The notes: generated from the sequence alone by a model not told the origin. 64,000 nt of DNA from Actinomycetes bacterium (GCA_023461275.1 JAEYMI010000014.1:109485-173484), one strand, 5' to 3'. Positions 24,070 through 32,305 are shown, counted from the first letter of the stretch. Numbers and translations are program-made.

Positions 24070-24837
24070 ATGGAGCCCGTCTACTCCACTGTGATCACCA
24101 CCGCTCGGCTGCTCTGGCTCGCCGAGGGGCTGAAGTTCGAGGTGTCCGGTGTGGAGAACGTCCCGGCCGAAGGGCCAGGCGTCATCGCGATCAATCACAC
24201 CGGCTATCTCGACTTCACCTACGCGGGCATTCCGGCCTTCCTTCAGGGCCGACGCAAGGTCCGCTTCATGGCGAAGAAAGAGGTCTTCGACAACAAGATC
24301 TCGGGCCCGATCATGCGCTCGCTCAAACACATTCCAGTTGATCGGGCTCAAGGCGCGGCCAGCTATCACCAGGCCGTCGAGTACCTGAAGAACGGCGAAC
24401 TCGTCGGCGTCTACCCGGAGGCGACGATCAGCCGCAGCTTTGAGCTCAAGGAGTTCAAGTCCGGTGCCGCGCGGATGGCGCTGGAGGCCGACGCACCGAT
24501 CATCCCGACGGTGATCTGGGGCGCCCAGCGGGTGTGGACCAAGGGGCACGAGAAGAAGCTCGGCCGTACGGGCTACAAGATCATGGTCGGCGTGGCCGAA
24601 CCCATCGAGCCGGTCGGCGACGCCGACGCCATCACCACCCAGTTACACAAGGTGATGGGCGAGAAGCTGCTGGAATTGCAGGACGCCTACGGCCCGCACC
24701 CGGCCGGCGAGTGGTGGGTACCCGCGCGCCTCGGCGGCTCCGCCCCGACCCTCGACGAGGCCAACCGGATGGACGCCGAAGAGAAGGCCGCCAAAGAAGC
24801 GGCCAGAGAGGCTCGGCGGCAAGGGGATTCGCCCTAA
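24070..24837 (+). CDS. 1-acylglycerol-3-phosphate acyltransferase-like protein, paralogue 1
   Basis: 255 residues from ATG 24070 (MEPVYSTVIT). PlsC/LPLAT fold: catalytic NHTGYLD (His43, Asp48), then a substrate Arg block (IPVDRAQ), the phosphate-binding YPEATISRSF motif and a PIIPTVIWG segment. A basic C-terminal tail ends it. It transfers an acyl group from acyl-CoA or acyl-carrier to a glycerol lipid at the inner membrane face. Homologous to the Rv3814c-Rv3816c group. Its paralogue is at 26656. Confidence 0.88.
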   Translation: MEPVYSTVITTARLLWLAEGLKFEVSGVENVPAEGPGVIAINHTGYLDFTYAGIPAFLQGRRKVRFMAKKEVFDNKISGPIMRSLKHIPVDRAQGAASYHQAVEYLKNGELVGVYPEATISRSFELKEFKSGAARMALEADAPIIPTVIWGAQRVWTKGHEKKLGRTGYKIMVGVAEPIEPVGDADAITTQLHKVMGEKLLELQDAYGPHPAGEWWVPARLGGSAPTLDEANRMDAEEKAAKEAAREARRQGDSP

Positions 24838-24841
24838 CCTC

Positions 24842-24979
24842 GTCGACGGCGCCCTCCCGAGCGTCGACAGCGCCCTCCGTCCCATCGACGGCGCCCTCCC
24901 GCCCATCGACGGCGCCCAGCTTCCCGACGACGGCGCCCACCTCACCATTGACGGCGGCCTCGGCAACGTCGACGGTGCC
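24842..24979. repeat. 21-bp degenerate tandem repeat, intergenic array 1
   Basis: Six and a half 21-bp units with a recurring RTCGACGGCGCCC core, starting at 24851, 24872, 24893, 24914, 24935 and 24956. The period is exact; the third to fifth codon-equivalents vary. The same spacing and core occur in the pks13 linker array at 50460. Array 2 on the other side of a palindrome is inverted. Confidence 0.85.
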
Positions 24980-25055
24980 GGACCTTGCGCCTACCGGATG
25001 GTCGGACCGTCTCATCCGCTGGGAAGATCACAAGCGGCGCAACATAATCCGCCGA

Positions 25056-25129
25056 AACAGAAACCCCACTTCTCGCGAGAAACACTGCGCGCGCGCAGTG
25101 TTTCTGACGAGAACCGGCGTTTGTGTGTG
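25056..25129. repeat. 72-bp palindromic repeat, copy 3 (diverged)
   Basis: Same inner arms (GAGAAACACT...AGTGTTTCTG) around GCGCGCGCGC as the copies at 12132 and 13772. The outer right arm has diverged (GAACCGGCGTTTGTGTG). Again it lies between convergent genes. Confidence 0.85.
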
Positions 25130-25159
25130 CCGGGCGCGCCGAGCCGACGGAACCTGGGC

Positions 25160-25252
25160 GCCGTCGACGAGGCGGAGGGAGCCGTGAATGTCACCGAGGG
25201 CGCTCTCGACGGGACGGAGGGCGCCGTCGATGGGAATGTGGGCGTTGTCAAC
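25160..25252. repeat. 21-bp degenerate tandem repeat, intergenic array 2 (inverted)
   Basis: Four to four and a half 21-bp units starting at 25160, 25181, 25202 and 25223, with core GGGCGCCGTCGAYGG, the reverse complement of array 1. The array touches the stop codon of the LysR gene. Confidence 0.82.
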
Positions 25253-26105
25253 GGGATTGGACGATCCCGGCGAACGCAGCCACCGCCGGGGACGGGTTCG
25301 GCCGCCAGACGAAGCCGAGCAGAGCCGGCTCGTGGATGTCGCGCAACGGGATCGCCCGCAGCGTCGAGGTGTGGGCGTCGGCGATCGATGCGCTGAGGAT
25401 GCCGATACCGAGTCCGCCACGGACCAGGGCGGCGACGGCGTCGGGAGAGGACGCCTCGATGGCTACGGTCAGGTCGGGGTGGGCACGATCGAAGACCGTG
25501 CGGATTCCGGCTCCGCGCGGTAGACCGATGATGGAGTCTGCACGCAGGTCGTCGGCGTCGAGGCGGGTGCGAGCGGCCAGTCGGTGGGCGTGCGGAACCA
25601 CCGCGACGACCGGCTCGGACAACAGGATGGACGACTCGAGCCCGTCGGGCATCGAACCGGGGGAGCCGGTCAGCGCGACGTCGAGGTCGCCGGCACGCAC
25701 CCGATCGATCAGGTCGGGTGAGGAGTCCTCGGCCAGTGAGAGGTCGACGCCGGGATGGCGTCGGCGGAACAGCGCCAAGGCGTCGAACATGGCCGGAACC
25801 GAGCAGCCGTCGACCATCCCGACCGCGAGTGCTCCGCGGAGCACTCCGCGTACCTCGGACACCGCATGCGCCGCTTGACCGGCGGACCGCAAGGCGGCAC
25901 GGGCATGCGGGAGTGCGGCGCGCCCGGCGTCGGTGAGGCGTTTACCCCGGCCGGACTTCTCGAACAGCGCCCCGCCGAGCTCGCGTTCCAGGCTGCTGAT
26001 CTGGGCGCTGATGTTGGGTTGGGTGGTGCGTGTCACGTCGGCGGCCGCGGTGAACGTCCCGGCGTCGGCCACGGCCACGAAGTACTCGAGCTGCCGTAAT
26101 TCCAT
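25248..26105 (-). CDS. LysR-family transcriptional regulator
   Basis: 285 residues from ATG 26105 (MELRQLEYFVAVAD). The N-terminal winged helix is at about residues 1-60 (AGTFTAAADVTRTTQPNISA), followed by a periplasmic-binding-like effector domain (about 90-285). Expected to bind T-N11-A sites in the gap before the divergent SnoaL-like gene, which is its likeliest target. Its 3' end lies against the inverted 21-bp repeat array. Confidence 0.9.
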   Translation of the reverse strand: MELRQLEYFVAVADAGTFTAAADVTRTTQPNISAQISSLERELGGALFEKSGRGKRLTDAGRAALPHARAALRSAGQAAHAVSEVRGVLRGALAVGMVDGCSVPAMFDALALFRRRHPGVDLSLAEDSSPDLIDRVRAGDLDVALTGSPGSMPDGLESSILLSEPVVAVVPHAHRLAARTRLDADDLRADSIIGLPRGAGIRTVFDRAHPDLTVAIEASSPDAVAALVRGGLGIGILSASIADAHTSTLRAIPLRDIHEPALLGFVWRPNPSPAVAAFAGIVQSR

Positions 26106-26116
26106 AAGTGATAATG

Positions 26117-26149
26117 ATAGTTGAGGTAAATGCAAACACTTGGAACTAT
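26117..26149. promoter_or_regulatory. Possible LysR operator dyad
   Basis: ATAGTT (26117-26122) and AACTAT (26144-26149) form an inverted pair in the 105-bp gap between the divergent lysR and SnoaL-like genes. The local sequence is more A+T-rich than its surroundings. The assignment is tentative. Confidence 0.3.
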
Positions 26150-26210
26150 TGGTGGGAACCCGGCAGCGTGGGTGATGCAAGCGATACGACCACTCACGAG
26201 AGGAACCGCC

Positions 26211-26603
26211 ATGAGCAACCCCGTCACCAGCACGCCCACCGCCCAAAACCCCACCGCACAGACCCCCGAAGACATCACCCGGCTCTTCGTCGACTTCTCC
26301 AATGCCGGCGACGCCGACGCGGTGGCCTCGCTCTATCACGAGGATGCAGTCATGGCATACCCGCCAGGCGAGGTGACCCGCGGTCGCGACGCCATCCGCG
26401 CACTCTGGGCGTCGGTGCTTGAACACCGCCCGACCTTCCACCAGGAGGATCCGCTGCCGACGCTGCGTTTCGGCGATATCGCCCTGACGTCGACGCCGCC
26501 GCGAGACGGGGCAGGTGCCCGTGCGCAGGTCGTCGTCCGACGCCCCGACGGCTCCTGGGTCCGCATCATCGATCAGCCGGAGTTCCAGACACCGACGCAC
26601 TGA
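26211..26603 (+). CDS. SnoaL/NTF2-like small protein
   Basis: 130 residues from ATG 26211 (MSNPVTSTP), preceded by a good GAGAGGAA ribosome-binding site. A disordered Thr/Pro-rich head leads into an NTF2-like cone (DITRLFVDFSNAGDADAVASLYHEDAV, then RGRDAIRALW). The fold is used for isomerases, cyclases and ligand-binding proteins, and the function here is unknown. It is divergent from lysR and probably under its control. Confidence 0.78.
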   Translation: MSNPVTSTPTAQNPTAQTPEDITRLFVDFSNAGDADAVASLYHEDAVMAYPPGEVTRGRDAIRALWASVLEHRPTFHQEDPLPTLRFGDIALTSTPPRDGAGARAQVVVRRPDGSWVRIIDQPEFQTPTH

Positions 26604-26655
26604 CCGAAGTCATACCACTCGGGTCACGCAGCCCGGTGGCGATACTGTTGAGCGC

Positions 26656-27438
26656 ATGGAACCGGTCTTCCGGACGCTCGAACTGATCGCCACCGGGCTC
26701 ACCCGTGCCCAGGGAATGCGCCTGACATTCGAGGGCGTCGAGAACATTCCCGCCTCAGGCGGCGCGATCCTCACGATCAACCACACCGCCTACACCGATT
26801 TCCTGGCTGCTTCCCTCGGCGTCTACCAGGCCGGCCGGCGCACGCGCTACATGATCAAGTCCGAGGTGATGGACATCGCGATCATGCGCTTTCTGGTCAA
26901 CCAGACCAAGTCGGTACCCGTCGACCGATCCGCCGGCCGCGAAGCCTATGCCCAAGCCGTCGAGGGACTTCGCGACGGCGAAATCATTGCGATGTACCCG
27001 GAATCGACGATCAGTCGCAGCTTTGAGCTCAAGGAGTTCAAGACCGGTGCGGTCCGGATGGCCGCGGAGTCGGGACGCCCGATCATCCCGGCCATCGTGT
27101 GGGGTGCGCAACGGCAATGGACCAAGACCGAACCGAAGCGACGTGACATGGGGCGCAAGCACATTCCGGTGACCGTGCGATTCGGGACGCCGATCGTCGT
27201 ACCGGTCGACGACGACCCGGAAACGGCCACCAAGAACCTGCGCGAGGTGATGACCACCCAACTGCACGACGTGCAAGACGCCTACGGCGACCATCCGGCA
27301 GGCGCCTTCTGGGTTCCGGCACGGTTGGGTGGTTCCGCGCCAACGCCCGAGGAGGCAGCGGTCATTGAGGCCGAAGAAGCCGCCCGCAAGGCCGCCGAAC
27401 GCGCCGAACGACATGGTCGGGACAGTGGAAAAGGATAG
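26656..27438 (+). CDS. 1-acylglycerol-3-phosphate acyltransferase-like protein, paralogue 2
   Basis: 260 residues from ATG 26656 (MEPVFRTLEL). It has the same motifs at identical positions to paralogue 1: NHTAYTD (His43, Asp48), VPVDRSAG, YPESTISRSF and PIIPAIVWG. A charged Ala/Glu/Arg tail closes it. Acyl donor and acceptor cannot be fixed from sequence. The next gene starts one base after its stop codon, as in the Rv3814c-Rv3813c pair, so phospholipid acylation and the HAD phosphatase are co-transcribed. Confidence 0.88.
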   Translation: MEPVFRTLELIATGLTRAQGMRLTFEGVENIPASGGAILTINHTAYTDFLAASLGVYQAGRRTRYMIKSEVMDIAIMRFLVNQTKSVPVDRSAGREAYAQAVEGLRDGEIIAMYPESTISRSFELKEFKTGAVRMAAESGRPIIPAIVWGAQRQWTKTEPKRRDMGRKHIPVTVRFGTPIVVPVDDDPETATKNLREVMTTQLHDVQDAYGDHPAGAFWVPARLGGSAPTPEEAAVIEAEEAARKAAERAERHGRDSGKG

Positions 27439-27439
27439 C

Positions 27440-28297
27440 GTGACAACAGAATTCGAATCCACACCAGAATTCGGGCCGCCGACCCTGATCGCCAGCGACG
27501 TCGACGGCACCCTCATCGACGACAACAACGCCGTCACCCGTCGAACCCTCGACGTCCTCCATGCCGCCACCGCGGCCGGTACCCACGTGGTGCTGGCGAC
27601 CGGACGCCCGCCACGTTGGATTCCGGAGATCACCGAACAGTTCGACGGAACCGGCGTACGCATCCGATATGCGGTGTGCGCCAACGGCGCCATCGTCTTC
27701 GACCTCGACCGCGATCAGGTACTGCACGCGTCGACGCTGGAACCTGTTGCGCTGCAACAGCTCGCCGAGATCGCCTACCGCGAGATACCGGGCTGCGGTT
27801 TGGCGGCAGAACGGGTCGGTGAGTCCGCCTACGACGCGGCGACCCCACCCTTCGTCGCCACCGCGGGCTACCGGCACGCCTGGCTCAACCCCGACCACAT
27901 CGAGGTCAGCGACGACGAGATCTGCGCTGAACCGGCAGTGAAATTGCTTGTGCGACAGCCAGATATGGCCAGCGATGAGATGGCGAAGCGGTTGCGTGAC
28001 GCCGTCGGCGACACCGCGCAGGTCACGTTCTCCACCGACAACGGCCTCATCGAACTCTCCGTCCCCGACACGCACAAGGCGACCGGATTGCAGCGACTGA
28101 TCGAGTTGACCGGGCTGCCCGGCGACGCGGTCGTCGCCTTCGGTGACATGCCCAACGACGCGGAGATGCTGGCCTGGGCGCACCACGGCGTGGCCATGGG
28201 GCATGCGCATCCAATGGCCCGCGACGCCGCGAACGAGGTCACCGTCGGCAACAACGAGGACGGCGTCGCAGAGGTTCTTTCGCGCTGGTTCGGCTGA
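27440..28297 (+). CDS. Cof-type HAD-superfamily phosphatase (Rv3813c-like)
   Basis: 285 residues from GTG 27440, with AAAAGGA spaced correctly before it; an in-frame ATG at 27413 is an alternative inside the previous gene. Motif I is SDVDGTLID (nucleophile Asp20, acid Asp22), motif II LATGRP, motif IV GDMPNDAEM, and a C2-type cap lies between. Cof enzymes dephosphorylate sugar phosphates and nucleotides in the cytosol. Confidence 0.88.
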   Translation: MTTEFESTPEFGPPTLIASDVDGTLIDDNNAVTRRTLDVLHAATAAGTHVVLATGRPPRWIPEITEQFDGTGVRIRYAVCANGAIVFDLDRDQVLHASTLEPVALQQLAEIAYREIPGCGLAAERVGESAYDAATPPFVATAGYRHAWLNPDHIEVSDDEICAEPAVKLLVRQPDMASDEMAKRLRDAVGDTAQVTFSTDNGLIELSVPDTHKATGLQRLIELTGLPGDAVVAFGDMPNDAEMLAWAHHGVAMGHAHPMARDAANEVTVGNNEDGVAEVLSRWFG

Positions 28298-28677
28298 CTT
28301 TTGCGATAGGAAAACCACCCGGGAGCGAGCGGTCATTGACGTAGCGGTCATGGCGCTCGGCTCTGGGGCGCTTTTCCGATCGCCACTGCGTGATTTGAGG
28401 TAGGAAAACCGCCCAGGAGCGGGCGGTCGTTGACGTAGTGGTCATGGAGCCGCGCTCTCGGGCGCTTTTCCGACGGCCCTGCCCGGCAGGCGCTTCCCGA
28501 CGGCTCGACGGCCCGCCTTCCCGACGGCGAGCCGAACCCCGACGACGAACCGACCCCGACCAAACTCGTGACGCGGTTGTGACCGCGCCGGGGTTGGCGC
28601 TCAGCCCCATGTTCACTACTGTCACATGGGTCCCATTGATCACACCAGCACCACGCACCGCGTAAGAGGTCATCGGT
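28298..28677. other. 380-bp intergenic region with a duplicated hairpin element
   Basis: No gene seen. The first half is a direct duplication: an about 78-bp segment beginning TAGGAAAACC at 28307 recurs at 28401 (94-bp period), ending each time in CGCTTTTCCGA. The second copy contains ACCGCCC/GGGCGGT, a stem followed by TTT on the minus strand. The copies also end with a T4 run on the plus strand, so they may terminate the HAD transcript. The second half presumably carries the promoter of the SpoIID gene. Confidence 0.55.
28307..28478. repeat. Two direct copies of an about 78-bp element (94-bp period)
   Basis: Copy 1 is 28307-28384 and copy 2 is 28401-28478. They share TAGGAAAACC, GGAGCG, GCGGTC, TTGACGTAG, GGTCATGG and GGGCGCTTTTCCGA, and are diverged at several positions in between. 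Confidence 0.8.
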
Positions 28678-30210
28678 TTGTTCCGCTCTCGCCCACAGCA
28701 CACCCAGCGTCGAATGCTGTCTTTGGCAGCGCTCGGGTTGGTCCCTGCGCTGCTGCTCGGGGCTCTGCTGCTCGTCGGCTCGCCGGTGCGATCGCAGAAG
28801 GTGGAACTGTCGGTGGGTGAGCAGATCACCCTCGTCGGACATGGACTCGGGCACGGTCGTGGCATGGGCCAGTGGGGCGCGTTCGGCTACGCCAAGCGGG
28901 GATGGTCAGCAACACAGATTCTGCGTCACTATTACGGCGGCACCACCGCGGGGAAGGTGGACAGACCCGAGATCTCGGTCGCGTTGACCGGCAAGAACTC
29001 GGTGAATGTGCACGCGGACGCCGGGATGCGAGTCGGTGGCCAGAGCGTGGCTCCCGGACAGGCGGTCAGCCTGTCCGGGACCACGGCCACCGTCCTCAGC
29101 GGCTGTGGCGGCGGTGCCGTCCGATCGGTCCCGATCACCCAGCCGTTCGTCGAACCGGTCAATCCGGCACCCGGTCGCCCGGCCGGCGAACCTCTGCGGT
29201 TCTGCGGGTCCGACGCCGCCTACCGCGGCTCGATCGGGTTCGAGGGCAACCGCGTCGTCAACCGACTCCACGTCGACGACTACGTCAAGGGCGTCATCCC
29301 CAAGGAATCGCTGCCGCAGTGGGCCGACGCCGGGGGTGCCGAGGCACTCAAAGCGCAGGCCATCGCCGCGCGCACCTACGCGCTCTCCGCCATCGACGGC
29401 GGCAAGAAGATCGACGACACGATGAACTCGCAGGTCTACGGCGGCGTGTCCGGCGAGGACCCGCGCACCAACACCGCCGCCGACGCCACCGCGGGCCAGA
29501 TCCTGCTGCAGGGCGGCAAACCCGCCTTCACCGAATTCTCCTCATCCACCGGCGGATACACCGCGGGCGGACGATTCCCCGCCGTCGCCGACGAGGGCGA
29601 CACCGTCTCGCCCAACCACAACTGGACCGCCACCGTCAGCGCCGGCAGCGTCGGATCGGCTTTCGGCGTCGGCGCACTACGCAGCCTCGAGGTGATCGAG
29701 GCCAACGGACTCGGACCGGAGAACGGCCGCGCCATCAAGGTGCGTGCTGTCGGCTCCGGCGGCACCAAAGAGGTCTCCGGCGAAGAGGCGCGCAAGCTCC
29801 TGCAGCTGAAATCGTCGTGGTTCGCCATCGGCGGGCAGGCCACCAAGCCGAAGATCGTCACGCCGCCCACCGGCCCGGCCGGCCCGGCCCTGGGACTCGA
29901 CCTCGGGAGCCTGAGCTCGCTGTCGAATCAGATCGTGCCCGGCTCGTCGCAGCTGCTTGAGCTGGCGACCGGCGCGATGAACGGCAAGTTCAGTGACCTC
30001 GGCGGCGTCACCGGACCGCTCGGGCAGGCGATCGGCGTCCCCAACCTCACCCCCGACGGGCAGGGCGCGGTGCAGCTGTTCCAGCGCGGTCTGATGCTGT
30101 TCAGCCAGAGGACCGGCGCCCACGCACTCACCGGACCCGGACTCGCCGACTACCTCACCCGCGGCGGCTATCCCGTCGTCGGATTCCCGACGGCCGACGC
30201 ACTGCGCTGA
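28678..30210 (+). CDS. SpoIID/LytB-domain secreted protein
   Basis: 510 residues from TTG 28678, chosen because AAGAGGT lies 7-8 bp upstream; ATG 28714 is an alternative. N-terminal signal/anchor (LSLAALGLVPALLLGALLLVG). The SpoIID domain is at about 55-330, with GHGLGHGRGMGQWGA, HVDDYVKGVIPKE and AIAARTYALS. SpoIID is a lytic transglycosylase acting on peptidoglycan in sporulating Firmicutes. Here, in a non-sporulating lineage, cell-wall remodelling is the likely role. The C-terminus (about 400-510) ends with an LGFP-like motif (GGYPVVGFPTADAL). Confidence 0.87.
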   Translation: MFRSRPQHTQRRMLSLAALGLVPALLLGALLLVGSPVRSQKVELSVGEQITLVGHGLGHGRGMGQWGAFGYAKRGWSATQILRHYYGGTTAGKVDRPEISVALTGKNSVNVHADAGMRVGGQSVAPGQAVSLSGTTATVLSGCGGGAVRSVPITQPFVEPVNPAPGRPAGEPLRFCGSDAAYRGSIGFEGNRVVNRLHVDDYVKGVIPKESLPQWADAGGAEALKAQAIAARTYALSAIDGGKKIDDTMNSQVYGGVSGEDPRTNTAADATAGQILLQGGKPAFTEFSSSTGGYTAGGRFPAVADEGDTVSPNHNWTATVSAGSVGSAFGVGALRSLEVIEANGLGPENGRAIKVRAVGSGGTKEVSGEEARKLLQLKSSWFAIGGQATKPKIVTPPTGPAGPALGLDLGSLSSLSNQIVPGSSQLLELATGAMNGKFSDLGGVTGPLGQAIGVPNLTPDGQGAVQLFQRGLMLFSQRTGAHALTGPGLADYLTRGGYPVVGFPTADALR

Positions 30211-30226
30211 CCGCGCCGCTCAAGCC

Positions 30227-30910
30227 CTACCCGGCGGTGACGATCTGCTTCGCGATGTCGACGAGCTTGGTGTTGGAGTCCTGAGACAGTCGCGCGAGCA
30301 GCGTGAACGCGGCGTCGGCGTCGATCTTGAATCGTTCCATGATCATGCCCTTGGCCTGCCCGATCAGGTCGCGCGAGGTCAGGGCGGTCCGCAACTGCTC
30401 ACGCTCGCGTACCGCGGCGAACGATGTCGCCGCATGTGCCGCGAACAGCTCGCCGATCGACCGCGATTCCGGCCCGAAGGCGTCGACCTGGGTGCTGTGC
30501 AGATTGAGCGCCCCGAACTCGGGACCGTCGATGTAGAGGGTGAAGCAGACCATCGACGCGACACCGAGCTCGGCGGCTGCCGCCGCGAACCGCGGCCAAC
30601 GCTCCTCGGTGTGCATGTCGTCGATCCAGACCGTCTCGTCGCTGATGGCCGCGCGCACGCACGGGCCCTCGCCGAGTTCTCGCTGCAGTGCGTCGGACTT
30701 GCCGGCCAGGTCGCCGACGACGATCGGCGTCTCGATGGCCCCGTCGCGGCTGACCAGCGTGACGCTGGCGTACTCGGCACCGGGCACCGCGCTGACCGCC
30801 GCCTTCGACGCGGCGCGCAGCATGGCCTCGGAATCGCTGGTGGTCGCCAACCGAAGCTCGTGGACCAGCTCGGTCATGCGAGAGGTGAAATCTGTTAGTT
30901 GGGCCGTCAC
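30227..30910 (-). CDS. GAF and ANTAR domain regulator
   Basis: 227 residues from GTG 30910 (VTAQLTDFTSRM), preceded by GAGGAGCA. The N-terminal GAF sensor is at about 15-160 and the C-terminal ANTAR RNA-binding helices at about 165-225 (LIGQAKGMIMERFKIDADAAF). ANTAR proteins bind paired hairpins in nascent RNA and prevent termination in response to a signal sensed by the GAF domain. It is divergent from glf. Targets are unknown. It takes the place held by erp in mycobacteria. Confidence 0.88.
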   Translation of the reverse strand: MTAQLTDFTSRMTELVHELRLATTSDSEAMLRAASKAAVSAVPGAEYASVTLVSRDGAIETPIVVGDLAGKSDALQRELGEGPCVRAAISDETVWIDDMHTEERWPRFAAAAAELGVASMVCFTLYIDGPEFGALNLHSTQVDAFGPESRSIGELFAAHAATSFAAVREREQLRTALTSRDLIGQAKGMIMERFKIDADAAFTLLARLSQDSNTKLVDIAKQIVTAG

Positions 30911-31069
30911 TGACTGCTCCTCGGTCGTACGATCGTGCGCATCAACACCCGGTTGGGAGTTCTCACCAAGTGAATTGCTCCAGACTACGACGATCTGCGA
31001 TCCCACGGCGAGTGCCGCCGAACGTGGTGATCAGAGATCCTCAGGGTTCGTCGGTTACCCTGAACACCC

Positions 31070-32305
31070 GTGGCAGGCAATACGACGAACCCGACGGCGG
31101 GTTCCATCGAGGCAGACCAAACGTATGACCTCATCGTCGTCGGATCAGGGTTTTTCGGCCTGACCGTCGCCGAGCGGGCCGCCACCGAGCTCGGCAAGCG
31201 TGTGCTGGTGATCGAGCGTCGCCATCACCTCGGCGGCAATGCCTACTCCGAGCCCGAGCCCGAAACCGGCATCGAGATCCACAAGTACGGCGCGCACCTG
31301 TTCCACACGTCGAACAAGAAGGTGTGGGACTACGTCAACCGGTTCACCGACTTCACCGGGTACCAGCACCGGGTGTTCGCGCTTTACCAAGGCCAGGCCT
31401 ACCAGTTCCCGATGGGCCTGGGGCTGGTGTCGCAGTTCTTCGGCAAGTACTTCACTCCCGAGCAGGCGCGTGCGCTGATCGCCGAGCAGGCCAGCGAGAT
31501 CGACAGCAAGGATGCGGCGAACTTCGAGGAGAAGGCGATCAGCCTGATCGGCCGCCCCCTGTATGAGGCGTTCGTGAAGGCCTACACCGCCAAGCAGTGG
31601 CAGACCGACCCCAAGAACCTGCCGGCCGGCAACATCACCCGGCTGCCGGTGCGCTACACCTTCGACAACCGCTACTTCAACGACACCTACGAGGGTCTCC
31701 CCGTCGACGGCTACACCGCGTGGCTGGAGAACATGGCCGCCGACGACCGGATCGAGGTGCGGGTCAACACCGACTGGTTCGACGTCCGCGACGAGATCCG
31801 GGCCGCCAACCCCGACGCCCCGGTGGTCTACACCGGCCCGCTGGACCGCTACTTCGGCTACTCCGCCGGCAAACTCGGCTGGCGCACACTGGATTTCGAG
31901 ACCGAGGTACTACCGATCGGCGACTTCCAGGGCACCCCGGTGATGAACTACAACGATGGCGACGTGCCCTTCACGCGCATCCACGAGTTCCGGCACTTCC
32001 ACCCCGAACGCGACACCTACCCGGCCGACAAGACGGTCATCATGCGGGAGTACAGCCGCTTCGCCGACGACGACGACGAGCCCTACTACCCGATCAACAC
32101 CCCCGACGACCGCGCGATGCTCGCGACCTACCGCGACCTCGCGAAAACTGAACTGGCACAACAGCATGTGCTGTTCGGCGGCCGGCTGGGCACCTATCAG
32201 TACCTGGACATGCACATGGCGATCGCGAGCGCGCTCACCATGTTCGAGAACACCTTGGCGCCGCACCTGCGTGACGGTGCGCCACTGGTCGCCGAGGAGG
32301 AGTAA
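31070..32305 (+). CDS. glf: UDP-galactopyranose mutase
   Basis: 411 residues from GTG 31070. FAD-binding GSGFFG at 25-30 followed by ERRHHLGGNAYSE. Conserved KYGAHLFHTS and the Arg/Tyr-rich substrate pocket (RFTDFTGYQHRV, LGTYQYLDMH) are present. It converts UDP-galactopyranose to UDP-galactofuranose, the donor for cell-wall galactan. First gene of a tightly packed operon. No strong ribosome-binding site is seen before the GTG, so the mRNA may be leaderless. Confidence 0.96.
   Translation: MAGNTTNPTAGSIEADQTYDLIVVGSGFFGLTVAERAATELGKRVLVIERRHHLGGNAYSEPEPETGIEIHKYGAHLFHTSNKKVWDYVNRFTDFTGYQHRVFALYQGQAYQFPMGLGLVSQFFGKYFTPEQARALIAEQASEIDSKDAANFEEKAISLIGRPLYEAFVKAYTAKQWQTDPKNLPAGNITRLPVRYTFDNRYFNDTYEGLPVDGYTAWLENMAADDRIEVRVNTDWFDVRDEIRAANPDAPVVYTGPLDRYFGYSAGKLGWRTLDFETEVLPIGDFQGTPVMNYNDGDVPFTRIHEFRHFHPERDTYPADKTVIMREYSRFADDDDEPYYPINTPDDRAMLATYRDLAKTELAQQHVLFGGRLGTYQYLDMHMAIASALTMFENTLAPHLRDGAPLVAEEE

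Larger units (their letters stand above)
24838..25247. other. 410-bp gene-free, repeat-built spacer
   Basis: The region between the convergent acyltransferase and LysR genes holds no convincing gene. It consists of array 1 (24842-24979), about 75 bp of plain sequence, the third palindromic element (25056-25129) and array 2 in opposite orientation (25160-25252). Open frames through it encode only repeated heptapeptides and were not called. Confidence 0.75.

Noticed and set aside
24632..25015. 127-codon minus-strand frame with GAVDG-type heptads
   Set aside because: The heptads are the translation of the 21-bp DNA array, and the rest is antisense to the acyltransferase gene; no ribosome-binding site.
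24842..25252. CRISPR-like array
   Set aside because: Units are contiguous 21-mers without unique spacers and no cas genes are present.
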